Source: Saprospiraceae bacterium (GTDB taxonomy: Bacteria > Bacteroidota > Bacteroidia > Chitinophagales > Saprospiraceae). From it: DNA of 9,622 nt. Positions 1-6,752 of this stretch are shown one piece after another. The stretch covers positions 1-9,622 of the forward strand of contig JADZBJ010000234.1 of the NCBI GenBank assembly GCA_020852155.1, written 5' to 3'. The notes below the pieces were generated by a model. That model did not search any database. It saw only the letters and a list, made by a program, of their open reading frames with translations, and was not told where the DNA came from. The first letter of the stretch is position 1. Each line of letters begins with the position of its first letter. The translations under genes were made by a program, and so were the position numbers.

Positions 1-1
1 G

Positions 2-124
2 TCCGGCTATTCCATCATTCTGCACCACGAGCACCCTGCTCCAGCCGACTTTTGTGCCATGGTAGCATCCGTTTTGGAGGAAAATATGGGAAAAGCGGAT
101 TATAACTTTTTTACAGGGGCGTAA
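2..124 (+). CDS. C-terminal fragment of an unrecognised protein (5' end outside window)
   Basis: An open frame enters from the left edge and ends at a TAA at 122-124, giving the last 40 residues. The fragment starts SGYSIILHHEHPAP and ends YNFFTGA. It contains an HHEH cluster but no motif I can assign to a family. The frame is closed by the strong hairpin at 157-194, which fits the 3' end of a real gene. No alternative frame through this stretch is both open and followed so neatly by a terminator. The function is unknown. Confidence 0.6.
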   Translation, partial: SGYSIILHHEHPAPADFCAMVASVLEENMGKADYNFFTGA

Positions 125-156
125 GGGTTGTCCTGAGTTCATTCACACACCCAATA

Positions 157-194
157 AAAAATGCCGGGGACTGTTACCAGTCTCCGGCATTTTT
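157..194. terminator. Bidirectional rho-independent terminator
   Basis: A 13-bp stem runs ATGCCGGGGACTG (161-173) against CAGTCTCCGGCAT (178-190), with one G-U pair and a TTAC loop at 174-177. It is flanked by an A-run (156-160) on the left and a T-run (191-194) on the right, so it gives a U-tract in either direction. It lies between two convergent genes: the + strand gene ending at 124 and the - strand gene ending at 212. It most likely terminates both. Confidence 0.87.
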
Positions 195-211
195 ATTGCG
201 AAAGCGTCAGA

Positions 212-679
212 TTAGTTTTTCTGATCTACTTTGTCTTCGGCTTTGTCGCGCTTGTTTTCAGCCTTGTCGCGCTTGTCTTCGCGCTTATCGCGTTTGTCTT
301 CCATTTTGTCACGCTTGCCGCCTTCGTGTTTGGCGTCGCGTACGTCTTCGCGTTTGTCACGGCGATTTTCGGCTTTATCGCGCTTGTTTTCGGCCTTGTC
401 GCGGTGGTCTTCAGCCTTGTCGCGGCGATCTTCCATTTTGTCGCGCTTTTCTTTCTTGGCCTTTTTGCCTTTTTTGTGACCTACTTTTTGGCCTTTAGTT
501 TGAGCGGCTTCCTTGTTTGCGGCAGCGTTCTCTTTGTTTTCGCGCGCTTTATCAGGCGTAGCTGCCGGAGTTGCAGGTGTAGCAACCGGAGCAGTAGCAG
601 GTGATGTCTGAGCAGATGTTTGATTGGTTGCAAAAATCAGGCAAACCAGGGGGAGTAACACAAAAATGATCTTCTTCAT
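212..679 (-). CDS. Exported protein with charged RDKxED heptad repeats
   Basis: This is a 155-residue protein with three zones. Residues 1-23 form a signal peptide (KK, hydrophobic core, then TSA before QT, a plausible signal peptidase I site). Residues 24-60 are a low-complexity Ala/Pro/Thr linker. Residues 61-155 are Lys/Arg/Asp/Glu-rich. From residue 78 to 149 there are ten heptads of the type RDK-x-E-[DN]-[KRH], interrupted once by a nine-residue unit ending in GG (113-121). Only one position per heptad is non-charged (Ala or Met), so a classical hydrophobic coiled-coil core is unlikely. An extended charged single alpha-helix is more plausible. Similar small KD/KE-rich exported proteins are common in Bacteroidota, but I know of no demonstrated function. 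It is a single-gene unit that ends at the shared terminator. I infer a periplasmic or surface location. Confidence 0.75.
   Translation of the reverse strand: MKKIIFVLLPLVCLIFATNQTSAQTSPATAPVATPATPAATPDKARENKENAAANKEAAQTKGQKVGHKKGKKAKKEKRDKMEDRRDKAEDHRDKAENKRDKAENRRDKREDVRDAKHEGGKRDKMEDKRDKREDKRDKAENKRDKAEDKVDQKN
233..448 (-). repeat. 21-bp coding tandem repeat (heptad array)
   Basis: On the minus strand the DNA encodes a 7-residue unit over and over, so it has a 21-bp periodicity, with one 27-bp unit in the middle (residues 113-121). On the plus strand this appears as recurring gcgcttgtcttc / gccttgtcgcg words. Such arrays can gain or lose units by slippage. The periodicity also leaves several antisense frames open. 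Confidence 0.8.
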
Positions 680-778
680 TGATCGAAAAAATATGATGGT
701 GAAAAGAATGGCAATTTGACGTAAAATAGTTGTGTCGGTTTACAACAATGTTTCACCTTAACGTTTTTTTAGGATTAG

Positions 779-939
779 GTAACTGGTTAGGTCAGCGGTT
801 TTGGATCAAAAAAATAGGCGATTTTAGGTCAATCAAGCCGCTTTTTTGAGTTCGATGCGGCGCATCGGACGAGAAAAACGGCGAAGAGTGGCCTGAAATT
901 GACTTTTTTGACCAAAATGGGAGCGACCTAACCAGTTAC
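779..939. mobile_element. 161-bp palindromic MITE, IS66-like ends
   Basis: The terminal inverted repeats are perfect over 15 bp: GTAACTGGTTAGGTC at 779-793 and its reverse complement at 925-939. The arms keep matching imperfectly to the centre. Both contain TTTTGG then TCAAAAAA, both then contain GCCG followed by a T-run, and they end in a perfect CGATGCG / CGCATCG pair (853-859, 861-867) around a single G at 860. The whole element can therefore fold into one long hairpin. The flanks are AGGATTAG (771-778) and AGGATCAG (940-947), an 8-bp duplication with one mismatch. From general knowledge, IS66-family elements have GTAA termini and make 8-bp target duplications, so a non-autonomous IS66 derivative is the best reading. 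There is no coding capacity. The right end lies 30 bp before the next start codon. Confidence 0.75.
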
Positions 940-969
940 AGGATCAGCACGTATAGGCTATCGGCAAAA

Positions 970-1833
970 ATGAGACCCTCAATCATCTTTATACATTCCA
1001 ATTTATTCATTGCAGTGGCGGCAGTAATGTTGACCATGGAGGCTCAAATACAGGTGGGTATGCCGCCACAGTGGCATCCTTACTTGTTTTTGATTTTTTT
1101 TGCCACCCTGGTTGACTATAATTTGCATCGTTTAATCAGCCTTTTTACAGACCAAGAGACTTTGTACTCAGGTAAAAACAGTTGGGTAATTGAAAACAAG
1201 GCCTGGTTTTATGCCCTGATAATCTGCTCTTTATCCGGCTTTTTTTATGCATTATCGCAGGCAAGGTCTGAAGTGCTGTACACCTTGTTGCCTTTTGCGG
1301 TCTTGACGCTTTTTTACTACCTGCCTGCGCCCAAAAACAAGCGAGGTTTTTGGGGATTGAGGCAAATTCCTTACTTTAAAATATTCCTGATTGCGCTGGT
1401 TTGGTCAGGTGTAACAGTGATGTTACCTGTGGTACATGCAGCGCCGGATGCCAACAGGTTTCATGTGCTCATGATGGTGATCGAGCGATTTTTGTTTGTA
1501 TTTGCCATCACGATTCCCTTTGATGTCAAGGATATGGAGGCCGACAGAGAGGCAGGATTACAGACCATTCCAATGCATATTGGTGCAGAAAAGTCATATC
1601 AACTGTCCATCTGGCTATTGATATGTTTCTTCATACTGAGCAGCCTACATTACCTGATATATCAACAGATTTTTATGCTGGTTGCTTTTTTCTTGTCGTT
1701 CAGCAGTACGTTGTTTGTTTTGAAATTTAAAAAAATAAGGAGCCATCCGCTCTACTATTACGGGATGCTGGATGGAACGATGTTGCTGCAAGGCTTGCTG
1801 GTTTATGCATTTTACTGGTGTAAAACTCTCTAG
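970..1833 (+). CDS. UbiA-superfamily prenyltransferase-like membrane protein
   Basis: This 287-residue, very hydrophobic protein has about eight or nine predicted membrane helices (for example residues 5-22, 38-57, 79-97, 102-118, 136-154, 170-184, 211-229, 233-250, 267-283). UbiA-type enzymes transfer a prenyl chain to an aromatic or other acceptor inside the membrane, using two Asp-rich motifs to bind Mg-diphosphate. The second motif is clear: D185-x2-D188-x3-D192, followed by GLQTIP (196-201). The first motif is weak: VDYNLHR (48-54) has one Asp and one Asn where the family normally shows NDxxDxxxD. A basic PYFK segment (134-137) sits at the start of the middle helix. The protein may therefore be an atypical or non-canonical member, and the substrate cannot be told from the sequence. 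The ATG at 970 lies just after the MITE, so the promoter was either disrupted or supplied by it. The gene converges on the hypothetical gene at 1850, with 16 bp between the two stops. Confidence 0.7.
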   Translation: MRPSIIFIHSNLFIAVAAVMLTMEAQIQVGMPPQWHPYLFLIFFATLVDYNLHRLISLFTDQETLYSGKNSWVIENKAWFYALIICSLSGFFYALSQARSEVLYTLLPFAVLTLFYYLPAPKNKRGFWGLRQIPYFKIFLIALVWSGVTVMLPVVHAAPDANRFHVLMMVIERFLFVFAITIPFDVKDMEADREAGLQTIPMHIGAEKSYQLSIWLLICFFILSSLHYLIYQQIFMLVAFFLSFSSTLFVLKFKKIRSHPLYYYGMLDGTMLLQGLLVYAFYWCKTL

Positions 1834-1849
1834 GCAAACCCCGAAACGC

Positions 1850-2422
1850 TCACGGATGATCAACAACATAAACACGCACCCTGAATCGGCCTTTCTCTAT
1901 CGTGGTCATGGTGCCGCCGCCGCTGAGCAACAGCCCTGAAAAACGCCCCCAAATGGTATCATTTCTAAATCCTTCCACTTCAATTTCCAGGTCATCGCTG
2001 ACATTGTTGGAGACTCCTGTAAAATTGAAGGTATCCTGCGTGCTGAATTCAACGCCGCCCCAGGCAAAATTTTTGAGTTGCAAAACTGCTTTTGCCGGTG
2101 TGTAGGGATATTCCTCGGCTTCCTCATCAAACTCAAACCCCAGTGCAATGCCCAGCGATGGTTGCCGGGCATGGTCTTGCCGAATAATTTCAACATAATT
2201 CAACGAGCGATCAAACCGGCTGCACAAGGTATCCAGCGTCGCGTCATTTGCTTTTTGAGGCAACAGATAACGACTCGCCAAATGGCTGCGCATCGGGTGC
2301 TGAAGCGAAATTTCCCTGTTTTTAAATTGAAAGGAGATGCCCGTAACAGGCTCCCCGGATTCCCTGGGAACCCAAAGCGTTTGAATCGTCAATATAATGG
2401 AGAAGTAAGCCCAGTACAACAT
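1850..2422 (-). CDS. Hypothetical protein, probable exported beta-rich protein
   Basis: I do not recognise a family for this 190-residue protein. Residues 1-18 are hydrophobic and aromatic (MLYWAYFSIILTIQTLWV) and could act as a signal peptide or anchor, although there is no basic N-terminus. The remainder is acidic and beta-strand-like. It ends in alternating segments (EIEVEGFRNDTIWGRFSG, then GRFRVRVYVVD) that recall beta-sandwich domains in other uncharacterised Bacteroidota proteins. It is the last gene of the engB-plsB-aat operon, its ATG beginning only 2 nt after the aat stop, so it is probably translated with aat. No terminator is visible in the 16 bp before the convergent gene. Confidence 0.6.
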   Translation of the reverse strand: MLYWAYFSIILTIQTLWVPRESGEPVTGISFQFKNREISLQHPMRSHLASRYLLPQKANDATLDTLCSRFDRSLNYVEIIRQDHARQPSLGIALGFEFDEEAEEYPYTPAKAVLQLKNFAWGGVEFSTQDTFNFTGVSNNVSDDLEIEVEGFRNDTIWGRFSGLLLSGGGTMTTIEKGRFRVRVYVVDHP

Positions 2423-2424
2423 GA

Positions 2425-3129
2425 TTATGTCAGTTGATAAGCCTCGTCAAATGACCATTTTCCGGGTCGGGTTGTAGCGTAGGAGTTGACCGACAGAATG
2501 TCCAGAAATTGCTCGCGAGGGATGCCCCGTGCGCCCAGCGTGGCCAAATGCTCGGTTTGTTGTTGGCAATCAATCAACGTAAAACCGGCTTGCTGAAGCG
2601 CCCTGACCAAGGTGATGAAACCGGCTTTGGAAGCATTGGGCATTTGGGCAAACATGCTTTCGCCGAAAAAAATCTTTCCGATGGCCAGTCCGTACAATCC
2701 GCCGACTAATTTTTCGCCTGACCAGACCTCCACGGAATGCGCAATACCCATTTCATGCAATTCAGTATAGGCAGCGATGAAATCTTCGCCAATCCAGGTG
2801 CCTTCATGATCGCTTCGGATGGTTTCGGCGCAGGCTTTCATCACGTCAGGAAAACAGGTGTCAAGACTGTACCTGAATTTATGTTGATTAAAAACGGAGC
2901 GCATGCTTTTATGCACCTTCAGTTCGGACGGAAACAGCACCATGCGCGGGTCCGGACTGTACCAAAAGTAGGCGTCATCATAGCAAAACCAGGGAAAAAC
3001 ACCGCTCATATAAGCAGAGATAAGGCGCTGCGGCGACAAGTCGCCACCAACAGCCAACAGCCCGTCCTGCTCGGCCATTTCGGCGGGCGGAAAGGTGTAA
3101 TTGTTGTTTGCCAGCCGGTAAACAGCCAT
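2425..3129 (-). CDS. aat: Leucyl/phenylalanyl-tRNA-protein transferase
   Basis: This cytosolic enzyme moves Leu or Phe from aminoacyl-tRNA onto proteins with N-terminal Lys or Arg, marking them for ClpS/ClpAP degradation (bacterial N-end rule). The 234 residues match the family's normal length. Characteristic segments are FPPAEMAEQDGLLAVGGDLS near the N-terminus, then SGVFPWF, WYSPDPRMVLFP, GTWIGEDFIAAY, HSVEVW, GGLYGLAIGKIFFGESMF, and IDCQQQTEHLATLGAR followed by IPREQF near the C-terminus. All expected blocks are present and no truncation is seen. The ATG at 3129 follows the TGA of the upstream acyltransferase after a single base, and its own stop is 2 nt before the next ATG, so it sits mid-operon and translation is probably coupled. 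The assignment is firm. Confidence 0.97.
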   Translation of the reverse strand: MAVYRLANNNYTFPPAEMAEQDGLLAVGGDLSPQRLISAYMSGVFPWFCYDDAYFWYSPDPRMVLFPSELKVHKSMRSVFNQHKFRYSLDTCFPDVMKACAETIRSDHEGTWIGEDFIAAYTELHEMGIAHSVEVWSGEKLVGGLYGLAIGKIFFGESMFAQMPNASKAGFITLVRALQQAGFTLIDCQQQTEHLATLGARGIPREQFLDILSVNSYATTRPGKWSFDEAYQLT

Positions 3130-3130
3130 A

Positions 3131-4852
3131 TCAATCTTCTACTTTCATGAGTTCGCTCACCTCGTTTTTCCAGTTAACGGAACGTTCGAGGTGGTAACTG
3201 CTCAGGCGATTGTGATAAAAATACAGCACCCTGAAATTGGATGAAATGATATCTCCATCCTTGTTCAGCATCAACGGCTTTTCAGTGTGGTAAATGCCCA
3301 GATTTTCCAGTCCGTTGCGCACCAGCTCTGCGGCGGAAAGTGTGCTGATTTCTGGCGCCAGCCTGATTTTTCCGTACTCTTCCAGTTCGAGCAGTCGGCG
3401 GCGCATTTGTTCCACAACGCCTTCAACGGATTTGAAAGGGAAAACATAATCGTCTGGCGGTAATCGAAGCACACCGAAGAGATCAAGTTTGTGATTGTCG
3501 TGCAGCAACATCTGAAACACGGCATTGGCGACCAAATGGCTGCTCAAGGCGACATTTTCAACCTGATACCGCTCAGCGATACGCTCGGCCAGGAGTTTGG
3601 TGTATTCTGATTCGCGCTGACGGTCTTCGTTGATGCGGTTTTTTGTCCTGAAATAATCTTCAATTTTCAGTTCGTTGCCGTAGCGGTCAAAACTGCGGCC
3701 CTGGTTGTCAACGAAATTCCCCAGCACATCCATGGGCTGGCCGACGCTCAGCGTTATATCGCTTCGGGTACTGAAAAAGCGCCAGATAAACCGGATGATA
3801 CTTCTGACACTTTTGCCTTCGTCTTTCAGGAAAATATAATTCTCTTTCCCGGTGCTTCTGAGGTGTTGTTCAATCAAAAATGGCGCTTCCAGCACAAAAT
3901 TGTAGCAAATCACCATCGGAACGATAAATACCTTTTGAGGTGTGCCTTTGTGGTGCTGGCACATGGCGCGCTGCGCTTCAACACAGGTGCCCAGCAGTCC
4001 CATTTTCAGGTCTTTTTCCAACTCGCCGGAACGCGAGCGCGTACCGCCCGGAAAGAACAACGAGTTCACCCCGCGCTGAATGCTGAGGTTGCTCATGGCT
4101 TTCAGGGTCTCGAGGTACACTTCATTTTTTTTGCGGCGATCCACACGATATGCGCCGAGGCGGTTCATGAAATAAGCCGCCGGGCCGAAGTTGTACAGAT
4201 TCAGGCCGGCCCCATAACTAAACGAAGGCAAGCCCATGATCTGGTCCATAGCATAACCAACCAGAATGGAATCCAGGTTGCTGCTGTGGGTAGGCACCAT
4301 GATGACCGTGCCTTGCGATAACAGCGAGCGCACTTTCTCGATATCGCCGGTGATGGTAAATCGCTCGAACAGGTTGCGCCGGCCGCGCCAGAGTGCGCGA
4401 AAACTTTTCAGCGAAACGGCATTGAAAATGCGATTGAAAAAGGCCGTCAGGAAACGCTGTGCAAAGCGAAAAGTCGGAATCTGGAACGTGCCGACGATCT
4501 CTTCCGAGTATCGGTGAATGATGCGCCCCAGCAATTCTTCGTTGGTTTTGCGGGCCTCCTCGTCGTCGCGGTCAAGGCTTTTTTTAATCAGTTTTTTGCT
4601 GATTCGGTTCCAGAACTGTCGTTCGTTCGGCGGGTCAACTTTCCAGGGAGATTCCTTGATACGAATACGCTCCTGATACAGGGTTTTGACCAGCAGATCA
4701 GACAGGTCGCGCCGGTGTTTTACATTGAGCCGGTGAAAAGTGAACTCGTCAATTTCCCGAACAAAGGCTTCGCGGTCTTCACTCAGGCGATAGATCGGCC
4801 AATCTTCAATATGCTCGATCAGGCGCGGATATATATTGGAATCCTTGCTCAT
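3131..4852 (-). CDS. plsB: PlsB-like glycerol-3-phosphate acyltransferase
   Basis: This enzyme should acylate sn-glycerol-3-phosphate at position 1, the first committed step of phospholipid synthesis, at the cytoplasmic membrane. Numbered from the start chosen here (573 residues), the four acyltransferase motifs are in order. Motif I is HSSNLD (H189, D194), the catalytic H(x4)D. Motif II is GAYRVDRR (233-240). Motif III is FFPGGTRSRSGEL (266-278), the glycerophosphate-binding block. Motif IV is VFIVPMVICYN (308-318). The protein is shorter than E. coli PlsB (about 800 residues) but has long flanking regions on both sides of the domain. An alternative ATG at 4876 would add eight residues. The ATG at 4852 is preferred because it overlaps the engB stop as ATGA, the standard coupled arrangement, and yields MSKDSNIYPRLI. 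The substrate (G3P rather than another acceptor) is inferred from motif III and overall layout. Confidence 0.88.
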   Translation of the reverse strand: MSKDSNIYPRLIEHIEDWPIYRLSEDREAFVREIDEFTFHRLNVKHRRDLSDLLVKTLYQERIRIKESPWKVDPPNERQFWNRISKKLIKKSLDRDDEEARKTNEELLGRIIHRYSEEIVGTFQIPTFRFAQRFLTAFFNRIFNAVSLKSFRALWRGRRNLFERFTITGDIEKVRSLLSQGTVIMVPTHSSNLDSILVGYAMDQIMGLPSFSYGAGLNLYNFGPAAYFMNRLGAYRVDRRKKNEVYLETLKAMSNLSIQRGVNSLFFPGGTRSRSGELEKDLKMGLLGTCVEAQRAMCQHHKGTPQKVFIVPMVICYNFVLEAPFLIEQHLRSTGKENYIFLKDEGKSVRSIIRFIWRFFSTRSDITLSVGQPMDVLGNFVDNQGRSFDRYGNELKIEDYFRTKNRINEDRQRESEYTKLLAERIAERYQVENVALSSHLVANAVFQMLLHDNHKLDLFGVLRLPPDDYVFPFKSVEGVVEQMRRRLLELEEYGKIRLAPEISTLSAAELVRNGLENLGIYHTEKPLMLNKDGDIISSNFRVLYFYHNRLSSYHLERSVNWKNEVSELMKVED

Positions 4853-5454
4853 TTTGCTGCGGTGGGCTTCAGGCATTGATCAATAAAATTCAGGATGTCC
4901 TCACGGCCGGTGCGGTATTCAGAGGAAGTAACAAACCATTCAGGTAGCATTTCCCAGGTGTTGGCCAATTCCTGCATGAACAGGTCAATATTTTTTTGGA
5001 GGGTTACCTTGCCAATCCTGTCCGATTTGGTGAAAACCAGCACAAACGGTACGCCGGACTCACCCAGACTATTGACAAATTCAATATCAATTTTGGTCGG
5101 CTCGATATTGGAGTCAATGAGGACAAATGCTACAACCAGCTGTTGGCGGTTGCTCATGTAGCCGTTAATCATGTTGGATAATACCCGACGTTTGTCTTTC
5201 GAAAGCCGTGCGTAACCGTAACCGGGCAAATCCACCAGGTGCCATTCATGATTGATGAGGAAAAAATTAATCAACTGCGTTTTTCCGGGCGTGCCGGAAA
5301 CTTTTGCAAGACCTTTCCGGCCTGTCAGCATATTGATTAATGAAGATTTACCTACATTCGACCGACCGATAAACGCGAATTCGGGGCGTTCGTCTTTAGG
5401 ACAGGCACTTTCGCGCGGATAGGAAGCGATAAATTCGGTAGAGGTAATGTCCAT
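4849..5454 (-). CDS. engB: Ribosome-biogenesis GTPase EngB/YsxC (YihA)
   Basis: This small TrmE-Era-type GTPase is needed for large ribosomal subunit assembly. Over 201 residues all nucleotide-binding motifs are visible: G1 GRSNVGKS at 30-37, G2 region GTPGKTQ at 54-60, G3 DLPGYG at 75-80, G4 TKSD at 141-144 and G5 TSS at 175-177. The family-typical LID...P...D segment is at 111-122. Length and motif spacing are normal. It is the first gene of a four-gene minus-strand operon, and its TGA overlaps the start of the acyltransferase gene by 4 nt. A TATCTTTG box lies 35 bp upstream of the ATG. A dispersed ~98-bp repeat begins about 60 bp upstream. Confidence 0.97.
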   Translation of the reverse strand: MDITSTEFIASYPRESACPKDERPEFAFIGRSNVGKSSLINMLTGRKGLAKVSGTPGKTQLINFFLINHEWHLVDLPGYGYARLSKDKRRVLSNMINGYMSNRQQLVVAFVLIDSNIEPTKIDIEFVNSLGESGVPFVLVFTKSDRIGKVTLQKNIDLFMQELANTWEMLPEWFVTSSEYRTGREDILNFIDQCLKPTAAK

Positions 5455-5488
5455 GCGTGGTGATAAATTGGTGTTCCGGAGCGGGCGT

Positions 5489-5496
5489 CAAAGATA
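5489..5496 (-). promoter_or_regulatory. Putative Bacteroidota -7 promoter box for the engB operon
   Basis: Read on the minus strand, the sequence is TATCTTTG, an exact match to the TAnnTTTG -7 consensus of the Bacteroidota primary sigma factor. It would place transcription start roughly 28 nt before the engB ATG. No TTTG -33 element is found at the usual 19-21 nt spacing, so the call rests on one short motif in the right place. Confidence 0.38.
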
Positions 5497-5514
5497 AGCG
5501 CATATAGCAGATTT

Positions 5515-5612
5515 TATACCCGGATTTAAGTGATTTTGAAGATTTGCAGGAGTGATTTTCCTGATTTTCAAGGATTTACAGATGCGAGTTGTTCAAAACC
5601 ACTTTAGGGTGA
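5515..5612. repeat. ~98-bp dispersed repeat, copy 1
   Basis: The sequence from TATACCCGGA to AGGGTGA aligns without gaps to 7565-7662 with about 13 mismatches in 98 positions (counted by eye). It contains the shared words TGATTTTGAAGATTT, AGGATTTACAGA and GTTCAAAACC. It lies in the intergenic region between the divergent engB and GldN-like genes. It has no coding potential and no terminal inverted repeats. Confidence 0.85.
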
Positions 5613-5682
5613 CCATAAGAATCCAATACAAGAAGGGAGGGGAATTGACCAGTATTCAAGATCGTCAAATCAAACCTGTACA

Positions 5683-6750
5683 ATGATGTATAAATCACTT
5701 TTTTTACTGTTTACGGCTTTATTGTCCTGGCAACATGCCATCAACGCACAAGATTTAATCAACAATAAAGACATCGTCTGGATCGGCGAATACGAATCCA
5801 ATATGGCGCCCAAGCCGATGGAATGTTGGTATGTCAATAATCCTGCGCCATTTGACTATCGCTTTCACTTAGTCAAATGGCAGAGCCAGGGCAACAAACA
5901 AGGGTATTTCGGTTCAAATGAATACGATCTGTGTGAATGGCTAACCGGTCAGATCATGAAAAATATCGAAAACGATAATGCTGAATGTTATGCCGATGCC
6001 AAACTGGAACAGCGGCTTTCGCATGATGACGTACTTTCCCGGATGTCATCCATTGATACTGTTGTGACCTTTGATCCAAATACCTACGAGGAAAGGGTGT
6101 ACATTGTCAGAAACCAAATTAATGTCGAAGATGTACAGTATTTGCGGGTAAAGTACAGGGCATTTTACAATGAAAAAAAGCGCTCTTTCGGCGCTGAAAT
6201 GTTGGCCTATGCACCAATGGTCAAGGATAGATCAAACCCGGATCAAAATCAACCCCCCAAAACAAAGCCTTTATGCTGGATAAAAGCGCCTAAAGCCATA
6301 CCGGCCACCGTTGAGCAAATCATTCAACAGCCTGACATCAACTGGGCGGCGCAGTACAAGGGAAATCTGTTGCCTTTCGACAGTTTTCACATCGTAAAAC
6401 AGCAAAAAGACTTGCGCAGTATTGTTCTTCGCGAGGCGCAGTCGCCCGTTAATCAGGCTTATAACTATCAATTTGAGCCACTCAGTCAAAAGGAAATTGA
6501 CCAGGCTATCACAACAATTGACACCGTTGTGACCTTCGATCCTGAAACCTACGAGGAGAAAATTACAGTGGCTAAAAGAGATATACTCTCCAACATCAAA
6601 AGCATCAATTTCGTGTTTTTGTGGTATTACGACAGCCGGAAAAAACTCCTGTATGCCAAACCAACTTTCTCGCAAATTCTGGAGGACATGTCGGACGACG
6701 CGGGGACTTTCCGATATTCAAAGCCGTTTTTCTACCAAAAAATTGAGTAA
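5683..6750 (+). CDS. Secreted protein with two tandem GldN/PorN-like domains
   Basis: This 355-residue protein has a signal peptide (residues 1-22, cut predicted at INA before QD). Two homologous halves follow. The N-half (about 29-180) has VWIGEYESN, FHLVKWQ and IDTVVTFDPNTYEERV (124-139), then FYNEKKRSFG. The C-half (about 217-333) has INWAAQYKGN, FHIVKQQ and IDTVVTFDPETYEEKI (279-294), then YYDSRKKLLYA. The DTVVTFDPxTYEE block and the following charged, Tyr-rich segment resemble the C-terminal part of GldN/PorN, which with GldK/PorK forms the periplasmic ring of the type IX secretion system. It is not gldN itself: no gldK, gldL or gldM is adjacent and the domain is duplicated. I infer a periplasmic or outer-membrane-associated T9SS-related paralogue. 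ATG codons at 5683 and 5686 are both possible starts. No Shine-Dalgarno or clear promoter is seen. Confidence 0.72.
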   Translation: MMYKSLFLLFTALLSWQHAINAQDLINNKDIVWIGEYESNMAPKPMECWYVNNPAPFDYRFHLVKWQSQGNKQGYFGSNEYDLCEWLTGQIMKNIENDNAECYADAKLEQRLSHDDVLSRMSSIDTVVTFDPNTYEERVYIVRNQINVEDVQYLRVKYRAFYNEKKRSFGAEMLAYAPMVKDRSNPDQNQPPKTKPLCWIKAPKAIPATVEQIIQQPDINWAAQYKGNLLPFDSFHIVKQQKDLRSIVLREAQSPVNQAYNYQFEPLSQKEIDQAITTIDTVVTFDPETYEEKITVAKRDILSNIKSINFVFLWYYDSRKKLLYAKPTFSQILEDMSDDAGTFRYSKPFFYQKIE

Positions 6751-6752
6751 AT

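Noticed and set aside
161..604. Three long open frames on the plus strand opposite the heptad-repeat gene
   Set aside because: They are by-products of the 21-bp periodicity. Their translations are low-complexity Phe/Ala/Val, Arg/Cys or Ser/Leu strings, and they run across the terminator or the antisense signal-peptide gene.
639..679. Lipoprotein signal at Cys13 of the heptad protein
   Set aside because: The residue before the Cys is Val, not Gly/Ala/Ser, and Cys13 is inside the hydrophobic core. A signal peptidase I site after residue 23 fits better.
680..778. Promoter TATTTTAC with an upstream TTG for the heptad-repeat gene
   Set aside because: The -7 match is only partial and the spacing to the TTG words is off, so it was not listed as a feature.
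4853..4876. Upstream ATG for the PlsB-like gene (eight more residues)
   Set aside because: It would overlap engB by 28 nt, while the ATG at 4852 makes the typical ATGA 4-nt overlap. It cannot be fully excluded.
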